Origin: Treponema sp.
Lineage (GTDB): Bacteria; Spirochaetota; Spirochaetia; Treponematales; Treponemataceae
Length of the DNA stretch: 64,000 bases
Assembly: GCA_016290995.1 (NCBI GenBank)
Contig: JAEEVR010000009.1
Location: forward strand, 27,100-91,099
Direction of reading: 5' to 3'
Below are positions 1-7,475 of this stretch, in pieces. Positions within the stretch are counted from its first letter, which is position 1, and each line of letters opens with the position of its first letter. Under the pieces are notes generated by a model. It did not search any database. It saw only the letters and a program-made list of their open reading frames with translations, and had not been told where the DNA came from. A program made the translations under genes and the position numbers.

Positions 1-962
1 GCGACATTCTCAATACAGAATTTTTGCAAGAGCTTTGCGACGCGATTGGAAAGCAGCGCGTCATAATTTCTGTTGACAGCATTAACGGAAAGATTGCCGT
101 TCACGGTTGGAAAGAAACGCTTGACATACCGCTAGTCGCCGCCGCCAAGGCCGCCGAACAATACTGCTCGGAGCTTTTGTGGACTTGCGTCGAAAAAGAA
201 GGCTGCATGCAGGGAACGAATATGCAGGCCGCCAAGGAATTGCGCGAGGCGGTAAACTGCAAGGTTGTAGTCGCCGGCGGAGTTTCCACCGTTGAAGAAA
301 TCGCGGAACTGGAGCGCTTGGGCTGCGACGTTCAGCTTGGAATGGCGCTTTACACAAACAAGGTTTCGCTCAAAGACTCTTTTATGGAATGCCTTGATTG
401 GAAAAAAGTGGACGGAATGGTTCCCGTCATCGCGCAAAGCGTAAACGGCCAAGTCTTGATGATGGGCTACTCAAACCGCGAGGCCTTTGACAAAACGTTC
501 GCCACAAAAAAACTTACATTCTGGAGCCGCACAAGAAACGTTCTTTGGACCAAGGGCGAAACGAGCGGCCACTTTTTGGAAGTAAAAAAATTGCGCGTCG
601 ACTGTGACCGCGACACGGTTTTGGCCACTGTCGTTCCGCACGGAGGCGTTTGCCATACAGGAAGCTTTACTTGCTTTGGAGCGGAAGCCGACGAAGCCTC
701 TAGCCTTGAGCGCTTGTACCAAACAATCAGCGAGCGCTTTGCCAACCCCAAGCCCGGCTCTTACACCGCGACGCTTGACGACAAGCGCGTCCGCGAAAAG
801 GTTATGGAAGAGGCCGGCGAATTGTGCGAAGCTCCAGACCGCGAAGAAGCGATTTGGGAAGCGGCGGATTTGCTTTACTTTGTCAGCGTCTTGATGTACA
901 AGGAAAAGGTTTCTTGGAAGGACGTGCTTGACGAGTTGGACCGCCGCCACAAAGAGAAATAG
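1..962 (+). CDS. hisIE: HisA-like / HisI / HisE fusion protein, 5' end outside window
   Basis: Histidine biosynthesis. The frame is open to the window edge (first full codon at position 3), so the true start lies upstream. The visible N-terminal third resembles the C-terminal half of a HisA-type (ProFAR isomerase) TIM barrel: IISVDSINGKIAVHGW, then VVAGGVSTVEEI and LGMALY, a phosphate-binding pattern. It is followed by phosphoribosyl-AMP cyclohydrolase (HisI) with the metal motifs DCDRDTVL and GGVCHTGSFTCF, then phosphoribosyl-ATP pyrophosphatase (HisE) with EKVMEEAGELCEA and EAADLLYF. HisI and HisE catalyse steps 3 and 2 of the pathway; a fused HisA would add step 4. Whether the HisA-like part is active cannot be judged, because its first catalytic Asp would lie outside the window. 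hisD is in this window but 35 kb away, so the his genes are scattered. HisI and HisE calls are firm; the HisA-like call is good. Confidence 0.93.
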   Translation, partial: DILNTEFLQELCDAIGKQRVIISVDSINGKIAVHGWKETLDIPLVAAAKAAEQYCSELLWTCVEKEGCMQGTNMQAAKELREAVNCKVVVAGGVSTVEEIAELERLGCDVQLGMALYTNKVSLKDSFMECLDWKKVDGMVPVIAQSVNGQVLMMGYSNREAFDKTFATKKLTFWSRTRNVLWTKGETSGHFLEVKKLRVDCDRDTVLATVVPHGGVCHTGSFTCFGAEADEASSLERLYQTISERFANPKPGSYTATLDDKRVREKVMEEAGELCEAPDREEAIWEAADLLYFVSVLMYKEKVSWKDVLDELDRRHKEK

Positions 963-986
963 GAACGGCCAAGGCACGCTTCGCTT
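962..986. repeat. Half-copy of a dispersed repeat between convergent genes
   Basis: The segment beginning GGAACGGCCAAGGCACGCTT, just after the his stop codon, matches 23 of 24 bases of one arm plus loop of the hairpin at 50241-50283 (reverse strand). Both copies lie between convergent genes. The second arm is missing here. It may be a REP-like element or terminator relic. Confidence 0.45.
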
Positions 987-1818
987 AAATCCTAATAGAG
1001 ATTTCGCCGCTGGAAAGGGCGCGCTCGCTTCCGTCGTCAAGGCGGACTAGCAGGCGCGCTTCTTTGTCTATGCCCAGGACTGTGGCCGCGTAGGCGGATT
1101 TGTCGTCGCCGATTATTGGAATCACCGTTATTTCTTTTCCGATTATAAAGGAGCGTTCGGCGTATTCCGCGGCCGTCGCCTGCCACGCGGCCTCGCTTTG
1201 TTCGCCGCTTTGCAGCAAGCCAAAAAGTTTTTGCGAAATGTCGCGCGCCAATTCAAGGCGAATGTCGGCGGCCCGATTTGAGGCCTTGCAATCGGTTGAG
1301 GCGGCCGCATCTTGGGCTTGCGAACAATTTTGTTCCTTGCCAAGAACCGCGCCGGCCCGATTGGCGATGTCCGCCGGAAAATCGCTTGTATAAATGTTTA
1401 TTCCTATTCCGATTGCGGCCGCGTCGATTTTGCCTTGCGCTCCGATGTGGCCTTCCGCCAGTATGCCGCAAACTTTTTTTTCTGCAACATAAATGTCGTT
1501 GACCCATTTTATTTTTGCGTCAACGTTAAAAAGTTCCTCTAGCGAACGGCAGACAGCGACAGCGGCCGCGGCTGTCAACCTGGCCGGCGCTTGGATTGGA
1601 TTTTTTGGCGCGTGGATGGCGGTAAAATAAATTCCTGTTTGGGCGGGCGAATAAAAGGAACGGTTAAGGCGGCCCCGGCCCGCGCTTTGCTCGTAGGCGG
1701 CGATTACGGTTTGGTCAAGGTCGCGCAAAGCGGCCGCTCCTTTTTGTCCGGCGCTTTCAAGCAGGCGCAGGGCCTCCGCGTTTGTGGAATCGATTGTCTT
1801 AAAATGAATTAAGTTCAT
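985..1818 (-). CDS. birA: Biotin--[acetyl-CoA carboxylase] ligase
   Basis: Activates biotin with ATP and transfers it to the lysine of biotin carboxyl carrier domains in the cytoplasm. The 277-residue protein shows the ligase signature with STN near the N-terminus, the nucleotide loop SAGRGRLNR (consensus GRGR), KWVNDIY with the catalytic lysine, and GIGINI. There is no N-terminal helix-turn-helix before the ligase core, so this is the monofunctional type without the E. coli repressor domain. A low-complexity Ala/Gln/Cys stretch interrupts the central part of the C-terminal half. The start was set at 1818 because the ATG overlaps the stop of the upstream PII gene (ATGA) and has GGAAAG in front; a longer frame reaching 1890 would run into that gene. 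It is the third gene of a DUF1538-PII-birA operon; no functional link of biotin to the other two is evident. Confidence 0.93.
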   Translation of the reverse strand: MNLIHFKTIDSTNAEALRLLESAGQKGAAALRDLDQTVIAAYEQSAGRGRLNRSFYSPAQTGIYFTAIHAPKNPIQAPARLTAAAAVAVCRSLEELFNVDAKIKWVNDIYVAEKKVCGILAEGHIGAQGKIDAAAIGIGINIYTSDFPADIANRAGAVLGKEQNCSQAQDAAASTDCKASNRAADIRLELARDISQKLFGLLQSGEQSEAAWQATAAEYAERSFIIGKEITVIPIIGDDKSAYAATVLGIDKEARLLVRLDDGSERALSSGEISIRI

Positions 1819-2459
1819 TTCTTTCCAAGGAGCGAAAAGTCTTGCGCGTTTGTGGTGTAGATGATTCCGCTTCCGCCTTTGGAAAAACATTCAAGGCTTT
1901 TTATCGCGTCGGCGATTTGAGCGGCTTTGTCCGCGGGGGCCAAAATCATGAGCATTTCTTTTTCGGGAACGATTTCAACGCCAAAGAATTTGGCGTCGCC
2001 TTCGCGGGCCGTTCCGCGTCCGCCAAGAACAGTTCCGCCGCCGGCTCCGGCGCTTCTTGCGGCTGCCATCGCGTCTTCGGCGTAGCCTTTGTTCATTATC
2101 GCTGTAATCAATTGAAAAGAATTGTCGGACATGGATTTTTCCTCCTTGCATAGGTCGGCCTTGCTGCCGCTCTTTATAAACGAGTTGACTTTTATCGAAA
2201 ACAAAACGCCGTCGCGGCCTTTTTTCTTCTGGCATTCTTCCGCGATGGCGGAGCGAATTTTTTCTTCCGCTTGTTCGGGAACGACAGACAAAAGAATTTC
2301 TTTTGAACTGTCGCCAAAACCCAAGAGCGAAAGTATGTTGTTGGGCGCGGTTCCCCGGCCTGGAATTATCGTTCCGCCAGGAGCGCCGGCCGCCTTGGCC
2401 GCTTGGCTTATCGCGTCGCACTGGCCGCTTGGGACTATGACCGTCAACAGCTTGAACAT
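1815..2459 (-). CDS. Tandem PII (GlnB-like) signalling protein
   Basis: 214 residues made of two consecutive PII-like domains. Each begins with a beta strand and helix (LLTVIVPSGQCDAISQAAKA; LITAIMNKGYAEDAMAAARS) leading into a glycine-rich nucleotide loop (GGTIIPGRGT; GGTVLGGRGT). Each then has a short T-loop region and a second beta-alpha-beta unit. Normal PII proteins are single-domain trimers of about 110 residues, so a covalent pair is unusual. PII proteins sense ATP/ADP and 2-oxoglutarate and bind partner proteins; the immediate partner here is likely the DUF1538 membrane protein whose stop codon sits one base upstream. The T-loops lack an obvious Tyr-51 uridylylation site. Ligand specificity is unknown. 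Confidence 0.85.
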   Translation of the reverse strand: MFKLLTVIVPSGQCDAISQAAKAAGAPGGTIIPGRGTAPNNILSLLGFGDSSKEILLSVVPEQAEEKIRSAIAEECQKKKGRDGVLFSIKVNSFIKSGSKADLCKEEKSMSDNSFQLITAIMNKGYAEDAMAAARSAGAGGGTVLGGRGTAREGDAKFFGVEIVPEKEMLMILAPADKAAQIADAIKSLECFSKGGSGIIYTTNAQDFSLLGKK

Positions 2460-2460
2460 T

Positions 2461-3972
2461 TTATTTGGCCTCCTTTTTGTTTTGCTTGGCCTTGTAAATT
2501 ATTCCCATAATTTGAATCGCGCTCAAAGGCATCATGGCCACAAGCGCGATCACGCCAAAGGAGTCGGCGGGATTTGCCGCGGCCGCTCCGATTGTAAAGG
2601 ACAAAATAAAAGTCGAGGTAAGAGGGCCGGAAGCGACTCCGCCTGAGTCAAAGGCGATTCCAGTCCACAGGGGCGGGCAAAAAATCATCAGGAGCATGCT
2701 GAGCGAATATCCTGCCGCCAAAATCCATTTTAAGTTAAAGTTAAAGACGTTGGCCAATAGCGCGACCGCGATCGCAAGAGCCGTTCCAGCCGAAAGAAAG
2801 AACAAAAGGGCCTTGCGCTTTATCGTTCCGCCAGAGACGCGTTCCACCTGCTCGCTCAAAACCCAAACCGCCGGCTCCGCGCAAACGATGACCGCGCCAA
2901 AAATTAGTCCGACCGCAAGCAAAAGGACAAGCCATGGCGTTCCGCTTGTTCCGGCAAGGCCGCGTTGGCTAGCCAACTCTCCAAGAATTTTTCCAAGCTG
3001 GTTTCCCGCGTCGGCAAAGCCGCCGTTGACGCCCGTCAAAAAAATCACAAGGCCAAAATAAGCGTAGACAAAGCCGACGATGATTCTTGCGCTTTGGCGA
3101 ACTGTCATCTTTAAAAGCGTCAATTGGAAAATCACAAAGAGCGCGAAAAGCGGAGCGATCGCAAAAAGCGACTCGCGCAAAAAGATCGGAAAAAGATTTG
3201 CGAACGGCAAGAATGTTTTTGCGAAAAATCCCGCGCTTGCAGCGTCTTCCAATTCAACTTGCGCGATTTCTTGGACAAAGCTTTGCGGAACGCGCAAAAA
3301 AATCGAGTAGGCCAAGACAGCCATGACCGGACCTATGCTGGCCGTTCCAGTAAGGCCAAAAGACGAGTCGCTGTTTTTTGCCGCGCGCACCGCCGACACG
3401 CCCAAGCCCAGCGACATTATGAAAGGGACGGTCATCGGGCCCGTAGTCGCTCCGCCTGAGTCAAAGGCGATCGGCAAAAAGTTTTGCGGCGCGAAAAAGG
3501 CCAGCGCGAACAAGAGCGAATAAAATATGAAGAAAAAAATCTTAATCGGAAAATTCAAAATCGTTCGCAAAAGGCCCAAAAGCAAAAAGCATCCGACGCC
3601 GCCTGCGATCGCGAACGTAAAGGCCAGCTTGTTGACGAACGGAAAAATGCTTTTTACTTGGTCGCCAAAAACTTGTATGTCCGGCTCGGCGGCCGTTACG
3701 ATAAAGCCAATCGCAAAGGCGCAAAGCAACAAAAGCGGCAAGTTTTTCTTTGCCACCAAGGCCGAGCCGCAACGCTCGCCCATCGGCTCGATTCCCATTC
3801 CCACGCCCATCAAAAATACGGTCAGACCAAAAATCAAAAAAAGGCCGCCCAAGGCAAAGCGCGCCAACAAAGTTTTTTCCAGCGGCACGATTGTAAGCCC
3901 CAAAGCGAGAACGATTAAAATTACCGGGAAAACCGACTTCGCGGTTTCCTTAAATTTGGCGGCGATGTCCAT
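2461..3972 (-). CDS. DUF1538 family membrane protein, duplicated (UmpA/UmpB-like)
   Basis: 503-residue polytopic inner-membrane protein with two homologous halves. Each half contains the DUF1538 hallmark AFDSGG followed by a Gly/Thr/Pro motif and a helix (AFDSGGATTGPMTVPFIMSL; AFDSGGVASGPLTSTFILSF). The repeated Asp-containing motifs could line a cation path. DUF1538 proteins from a halophile have been described as two-component cation/proton antiporters (UmpA/UmpB); I recall this from general knowledge and transfer it only tentatively. The gene leads an operon with a tandem PII protein and birA, which suggests PII-controlled transport. A promoter TTGCGC-N17-TACAAT ends 8 bases before the ATG and there is no Shine-Dalgarno sequence, so the transcript is probably leaderless. 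Confidence 0.85.
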   Translation of the reverse strand: MDIAAKFKETAKSVFPVILIVLALGLTIVPLEKTLLARFALGGLFLIFGLTVFLMGVGMGIEPMGERCGSALVAKKNLPLLLLCAFAIGFIVTAAEPDIQVFGDQVKSIFPFVNKLAFTFAIAGGVGCFLLLGLLRTILNFPIKIFFFIFYSLLFALAFFAPQNFLPIAFDSGGATTGPMTVPFIMSLGLGVSAVRAAKNSDSSFGLTGTASIGPVMAVLAYSIFLRVPQSFVQEIAQVELEDAASAGFFAKTFLPFANLFPIFLRESLFAIAPLFALFVIFQLTLLKMTVRQSARIIVGFVYAYFGLVIFLTGVNGGFADAGNQLGKILGELASQRGLAGTSGTPWLVLLLAVGLIFGAVIVCAEPAVWVLSEQVERVSGGTIKRKALLFFLSAGTALAIAVALLANVFNFNLKWILAAGYSLSMLLMIFCPPLWTGIAFDSGGVASGPLTSTFILSFTIGAAAANPADSFGVIALVAMMPLSAIQIMGIIYKAKQNKKEAK

Positions 3973-3980
3973 TTTTAGTT

Positions 3981-4009
3981 ATTGTAGCGCCAACACCGTC
4001 TCCGCGCAA
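3981..4009 (-). promoter_or_regulatory. Leaderless-type promoter of the DUF1538 operon
   Basis: On the minus strand TTGCGC, 17-base spacer, TACAAT; the -10 box ends 8 bases before the ATG at 3972. Confidence 0.55.
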
Positions 4010-4058
4010 GGGCGGGGCGATTTTGGGGGCTGTCCACGTTCTTCCCCCTAAATTTCCC

Positions 4059-4087
4059 TTGAAAAAAAGCGGGATATGCTTTATAAT
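4059..4087 (+). promoter_or_regulatory. Leaderless-type promoter of rsmI
   Basis: TTGAAA, 17-base spacer, TATAAT; the -10 ends 9 bases before the GTG at 4097. The upstream in-frame ATG at 4076 lies inside the spacer, which argues against it as the start. Confidence 0.7.
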
Positions 4088-4096
4088 GGAAGAATC

Positions 4097-4798
4097 GTGG
4101 CAGTCCTTTATATTGTTGGAACGCCTATAGGCAACTTGGGCGACATCACTATGCGAGCGTTGGAAACTTTCCGTTCAGTTGACTTGGTGGCGGCGGAAGA
4201 CACGCGGCATACGTTGGAACTGTTGACGCACTTTGAGATACGAAAGCCGATGCTTTCTTGCCGGGCCCAAAACGAGGACGTCGCGGCCGACAAAATCATC
4301 GATTTGCTCAAAAAAGGGCAAAACGTGGCCTACGCCAGCGACGCCGGAATGCCGGGAATCAGCGATCCAGGCTCGGTTTTGGCCTATAAGGTAAGGCAGG
4401 CCGGCTTTAGCGTGGTTCCGATACCGGGGCCCAGCGCCTTTGCCACCTTGGTCAGCGTGGCCGGTCCTGGCGGAAAAACTTTGGTGTTTGAAGGCTTTCT
4501 TTCGCCAAGCCCCGGAAAGCGCCGCAAGCGTTTGCGGGAGCTTTTGGAGGCGCAAAAGGCCTTTGTTTTGTACGAATCGCCGTTCAGAATTGTTAAATTG
4601 CTGGCGGATATTGCCGATATTGATAGCGAGCGCAGGGTTGTTGTAGGCCGAGAGCTTACCAAGCTCCATGAGGAGATTGTGGACGGACCGGCGGCTCAAG
4701 TTAGGGACGATTTTGCGGCAAGGCAGTCCATAAAGGGCGAATTTGCCGTATTTGTCGCCGGAATTCTAGGGAAGGGAAGGCCGTCAGACGACGAGTAG
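4097..4798 (+). CDS. rsmI: 16S rRNA (cytidine-1402-2'-O)-methyltransferase
   Basis: Methylates the 2'-O of C1402 in 16S rRNA at the ribosomal P site, with RsmH acting on the same base. The SAM-dependent tetrapyrrole-methylase fold is evident from LYIVGTPIGNLGDIT at the very N-terminus, AAEDTRHT, SDAGMPGISDPG and VPIPGPSAF, followed by YESPFRI and GRELTKLHEE. Start: the GTG at 4097 gives the family's usual N-terminus (a few residues before LYIVGTPIGNLGD) and fits the promoter that ends 9 bases upstream; a longer ATG at 4076 would begin inside that promoter. Length 233 residues is slightly short, lacking the C-terminal domain of some orthologues. It is followed by the flgM promoter and appears monocistronic. 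Confidence 0.95.
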   Translation: MAVLYIVGTPIGNLGDITMRALETFRSVDLVAAEDTRHTLELLTHFEIRKPMLSCRAQNEDVAADKIIDLLKKGQNVAYASDAGMPGISDPGSVLAYKVRQAGFSVVPIPGPSAFATLVSVAGPGGKTLVFEGFLSPSPGKRRKRLRELLEAQKAFVLYESPFRIVKLLADIADIDSERRVVVGRELTKLHEEIVDGPAAQVRDDFAARQSIKGEFAVFVAGILGKGRPSDDE

Positions 4799-4830
4799 CG
4801 TGAAATTTGCGAAAATTTGCAAAAAAACGC

Positions 4831-4858
4831 TCAACTTGGCGAAAAAAACGGCCGATAA
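4831..4858 (+). promoter_or_regulatory. Sigma-28 (FliA)-type promoter of flgM
   Basis: GCCGATAA at 4851-4858 is a perfect sigma-28 -10 element. TCAACTTG at 4831-4838 resembles the -35 TAAAGTTT with a 12-base gap (consensus 11). Its position about 70 bases before flgM fits class 3 flagellar control, in which FlgM is made from a promoter of the sigma factor it inhibits. Confidence 0.6.
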
Positions 4859-4930
4859 TTTTAGTAAGAAGGCTTAAAATAACCCCAAAAGGGCTGTTTT
4901 ATGGCGCTAATAGATTTGTAGAGGTGCAAT

Positions 4931-5218
4931 ATGAGAATAGATCAACTTGGAGGAATCAATCCTCTTAACAACGTTCAGAACACAAAGCGGACACAGAACA
5001 CCGGCAGCGTAAAATCAGCTCCCGACTCAATCACTGTATCTGCCGAAGCCAAGGAGATGGCCGAAGCCTACTACCTCAAAGGCATCGCCGACGAGACTCC
5101 TGACGTTCGCGCTGATTTGGTTGCCCAAATCAAAGAAAAGATTAAGGACGCCAATTATCTCAATCCGCAGACAATTAGCGCCACAGCCGACCGAATCATG
5201 CAGGCTTACGGGATATAA
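4931..5218 (+). CDS. flgM: Anti-sigma-28 factor FlgM
   Basis: 95-residue cytoplasmic protein that binds and inhibits the flagellar sigma factor FliA until the hook is complete and FlgM is exported. It has the family layout: a disordered polar N-terminus starting MRIDQLGGINP, the marker DSITVSAEAKEMAEA, then a C-terminal sigma-binding helical part (RADLVAQIKEKIKDANY, DRIMQAYGI). GAGGTG lies seven bases before the ATG. The upstream sigma-28-type promoter and the strong terminator directly downstream make it a self-contained unit. It implies a motile organism, with periplasmic flagella if it is a spirochaete. Confidence 0.92.
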   Translation: MRIDQLGGINPLNNVQNTKRTQNTGSVKSAPDSITVSAEAKEMAEAYYLKGIADETPDVRADLVAQIKEKIKDANYLNPQTISATADRIMQAYGI

Positions 5219-5258
5219 TCCGAAAGTCTTAAGGCTTTAGACTGAATTGATAATTAAG

Positions 5259-5287
5259 GGCGGAATTTACATTCCGCCTTTTTTTTT
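5259..5287 (+). terminator. Rho-independent terminator after flgM
   Basis: Perfect 8-bp stem GGCGGAAT / ATTCCGCC with a TTAC loop, followed by nine T residues. Confidence 0.93.
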
Positions 5288-5311
5288 AAGATTTATAAAG
5301 TAGGGAAAAAA

Positions 5312-6460
5312 ATGGCAGACTTTATATTTAAAGTTTCGCCCAACATAGTTTTGGGCTCATATTCGCTTAGCCGCCTTGGCCAGTTTGCCGGCGAAATCGG
5401 AAAAAAATTTATGGTTGTTCTTGACCCGATGCTTCGCGAAGTCGGAATCGCTGAAAAGGTGACAAAGTCTTTGGACGACCACAGCATTGAATACTTTGTC
5501 TTTGAGGAGCTGAGCGAAGGCGCCGCCACAAAGACGATTGAGCAAGCCTTGACTTTGGCTCGCCAGGCCCACGTTCACGGAGTGATCGGAATCGGCGGAA
5601 ACAAAGTTTTGAACGTTTCAAAAGCCGTTTGCGGCCTTTACTACGAAAGCCACGATTTGTACGAATTTGTAGAGGGAGCCGTTCCCGGCGTCGCGCCGCT
5701 TCCCTTGATTTGCGTTCCCACGACAATCAGAAGCCCCTACTTGTTCTCAACCTTTACGCCGGTTGTGGACTCGCGCTCAAAGTCTACAAAAATCATCAAA
5801 AGCAAAAACTCAATTTGCAAGCTGGCGGTCTTTGACACCAACTTGACCGTTTCGCTTACCGAAAACCAAATCGCTTCGATGGCGCTTGAAGTTTTGTGCT
5901 TGGCCACCGAAGCTTACCTTTCGCCCAAGGCCTCCTTCTTTAGCGACATGGTTGCCGAAAAAGCGGTGGAGCTTACAGGCTACGGCCGCGACGGAGCGCC
6001 CAGCCTTATGATCACCACTCCCAGCGAAGTCTTGCTTAGCCAAGGCGGCTGCATGGCGGGCTTGGCGTCTTCAATCGCCTCGCAGGGAGCGGCCACGCTT
6101 TTGGCTTTGAGCATCAACACTAAGTTTAAGATTTCGCAGTCGCTTGTAACGGCGATTTTGTTCCCTTATATCATAGAAGACCACGCCAAGTTTAAGGGCG
6201 AGCGCATAGCCCGCCTTGCAAAGATTTTGCGCGCCGCTCCCGAAACCGCTACGGTAGAAGAAGCCTGCGCCGCCTACGCGGAAAACATCCGCGAGCGAAT
6301 CGCCAAGGCCAACCTTCCGGCGCGCCTTAAGGACTTGTCGCTTAGCGTTGACGAACTGACTTTGGCCGCCGAAGACGCGGGCCAGTTGGACATGGTCAAC
6401 TATTTGCCGCGCAGCATGACAAGCGACGACTTGTTTGATTTGATTAAGCTGGCCTTCTAA
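5312..6460 (+). CDS. Iron-alcohol-dehydrogenase-fold protein lacking the metal ligands
   Basis: 382 residues with the overall pattern of group III (Fe-containing) alcohol dehydrogenases: N-terminal nucleotide domain (VVLDPMLREVGI), a glycine loop GIGGNKVLNVSKAV in place of the usual GGGSxxDxAK, CVPTT, and the helical C-terminal domain ending near AILFPYIIEDHAKF. Aligned by eye to FucO, the four iron ligands (Asp, His, His, His) fall on Glu, Leu, Thr and Gln (in MALEVLCLATEAY and the GAATLLAL..ISQS region). The NAD-binding Asp in GGGSxxD is Asn. It therefore probably does not do ordinary iron- or zinc-dependent alcohol oxidation. It sits 9 bases before cysE in one transcription unit. RBS AGGG precedes the ATG. 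Function unknown; a pseudoenzyme or altered chemistry is possible. Confidence 0.8.
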   Translation: MADFIFKVSPNIVLGSYSLSRLGQFAGEIGKKFMVVLDPMLREVGIAEKVTKSLDDHSIEYFVFEELSEGAATKTIEQALTLARQAHVHGVIGIGGNKVLNVSKAVCGLYYESHDLYEFVEGAVPGVAPLPLICVPTTIRSPYLFSTFTPVVDSRSKSTKIIKSKNSICKLAVFDTNLTVSLTENQIASMALEVLCLATEAYLSPKASFFSDMVAEKAVELTGYGRDGAPSLMITTPSEVLLSQGGCMAGLASSIASQGAATLLALSINTKFKISQSLVTAILFPYIIEDHAKFKGERIARLAKILRAAPETATVEEACAAYAENIRERIAKANLPARLKDLSLSVDELTLAAEDAGQLDMVNYLPRSMTSDDLFDLIKLAF

Positions 6461-6469
6461 TCTTCGCGT

Positions 6470-7345
6470 ATGGAATTTGAAAAGCTGATTGACAACATAA
6501 TGGACTCTTACAGCGAGTTGGGCGGAATAAACCGCAGCGGGGCGGAAAACCTTCCAAACCGCGCCAATGTTGTCAGCGCTTTAAGCGACTTGCAGGCCTT
6601 GATTTTTCCCGGCTTTAAGTACGACGAACAGTTGGACAGCGAAAATCTCCGCTATGTCGTCGCAAAGCACGTCAACCGAGTAATTTCAATCCTTACGCCC
6701 GAGATTCAAAAGGCGCTTTTGTGCGTTCTTTCGCAGGACTGCGACGGCCAAGAGCAGGCGGAGGAGCGGGCGCAAAACTTTAGGAATTCCCACTGTTCAA
6801 ATTTGGCCCAAAAGACTGTGGAGGCCTTGATCGCCGCCATTCCCGACTTGCGCGCGAAAATCCAAAAAGACGCGGCCGCCATAACTGCGGGAGACCCCGC
6901 CGCCAGGTCCCTGGGAGAAGTTATTTTGTCATACCCAGGACTTGAGGCGATAATCGTTTACCGCATCGCCCACTTTCTTTACAAAAACGGCGTTCCCCTT
7001 GTTCCGCGAATCATGACCGAGCACACCCACGGAAAGACCGGAATCGACATCCACCCCGGAGCCGAAATCGGCGAATCCTTCTTTATCGACCACGGCACCG
7101 GCATCGTAATCGGCGAAACGACCGTAATCGGAAACAACGTAAAGCTTTACCAAGGCGTGACGCTGGGCGCCCTTAGCCTTCAAAAAGACTTGCAAAACAA
7201 AAAGCGCCATCCGACAATCGAGGACGACGTAATCATCTATTCAAACGCCACGATTTTGGGCGGCCAAACTGTTATCGGAAAGGGCAGCGTCATCGCCGGA
7301 AACTCTTGGATAATCGAATCCGTTCCGCCCGGAACAAAGAACTAA
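6470..7345 (+). CDS. cysE: Serine O-acetyltransferase
   Basis: Transfers acetyl from acetyl-CoA to L-serine, the first step of cysteine synthesis. The C-terminal left-handed beta helix shows hexapeptide repeats and the catalytic signature: [38 protein letters not shown] and VTLGALS. The conserved His residues are in DIHPGA and IDHGTG. A long helical N-terminal domain (about 170 residues) makes it the EpsC-like rather than the short CysE form. The chain ends at VPPGTKN, shorter than many relatives, so the C-terminal tail that binds cysteine synthase is minimal. Expressed with the dehydrogenase-like gene 9 bases upstream. The stop codon overlaps the oligo-A tract that, on the other strand, is the U-tail of the small RNA. 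Confidence 0.94.
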   Translation: MEFEKLIDNIMDSYSELGGINRSGAENLPNRANVVSALSDLQALIFPGFKYDEQLDSENLRYVVAKHVNRVISILTPEIQKALLCVLSQDCDGQEQAEERAQNFRNSHCSNLAQKTVEALIAAIPDLRAKIQKDAAAITAGDPAARSLGEVILSYPGLEAIIVYRIAHFLYKNGVPLVPRIMTEHTHGKTGIDIHPGAEIGESFFIDHGTGIVIGETTVIGNNVKLYQGVTLGALSLQKDLQNKKRHPTIEDDVIIYSNATILGGQTVIGKGSVIAGNSWIIESVPPGTKN

Positions 7346-7440
7346 AAAAAACAGAGCTTCCCAACAGCACCGCTGCCAAGAAGCTCTGCCGTCCAGCAAG
7401 CTGGACATCGGAGAGAGTTTATCAGCTTATTTACAAGCTT
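7344..7440 (-). ncRNA. Candidate structured small RNA, about 97 nt
   Basis: On the minus strand a near-consensus promoter drives a sequence with three hairpins and no good ORF. From 5' to 3': (1) AGCUU/AAGCU stem with a GUAAAU loop; (2) a pyrimidine single strand CUCUCUCC around 7410-7417; (3) GUCCAG-CUUG-CUGGAC (7391-7406), a 6-bp stem closed by a CUUG tetraloop; (4) a terminator hairpin at 7352-7388 with stem CAGAGCUUC/GAAGCUCUG, inner UUGG/UUGG and CAGC/GCUG, and a GGU loop, followed by eight U. The four inner pairs are G-U only if the RNA is read from the minus strand (they are C-A mismatches on the plus strand), which fixes orientation. It does not carry the 4.5S/SRP or tmRNA signatures I know. 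The exposed CUCUCUCC is typical of an sRNA that pairs with purine-rich ribosome-binding sites. Confidence 0.7.
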
Positions 7441-7446
7441 GAGTAC

Positions 7447-7475
7447 AATATACATTGAGCGTGAAATTTAGTCAA
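7447..7475 (-). promoter_or_regulatory. Promoter of the small RNA
   Basis: Minus strand TTGACT (7470-7475), 17-base spacer, TATATT (7447-7452). Predicted transcription start near 7440. No coding gene on the minus strand lies within reach downstream. Confidence 0.75.

Noticed and set aside
4076..4096. ATG at 4076 as the start of rsmI
   Set aside because: It lies within the spacer of the best promoter; the GTG at 4097 matches the family N-terminus.
5225..5243. AGTCT...AGACT hairpin after flgM as a second terminator
   Set aside because: Short stem without T-run; the stronger hairpin at 5259-5287 follows.
7352..7388. Rho-independent terminator for cysE on the plus strand
   Set aside because: No T-run follows on the plus strand and four stem pairs are C-A mismatches there. 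The A-run in front makes it a minus-strand terminator.
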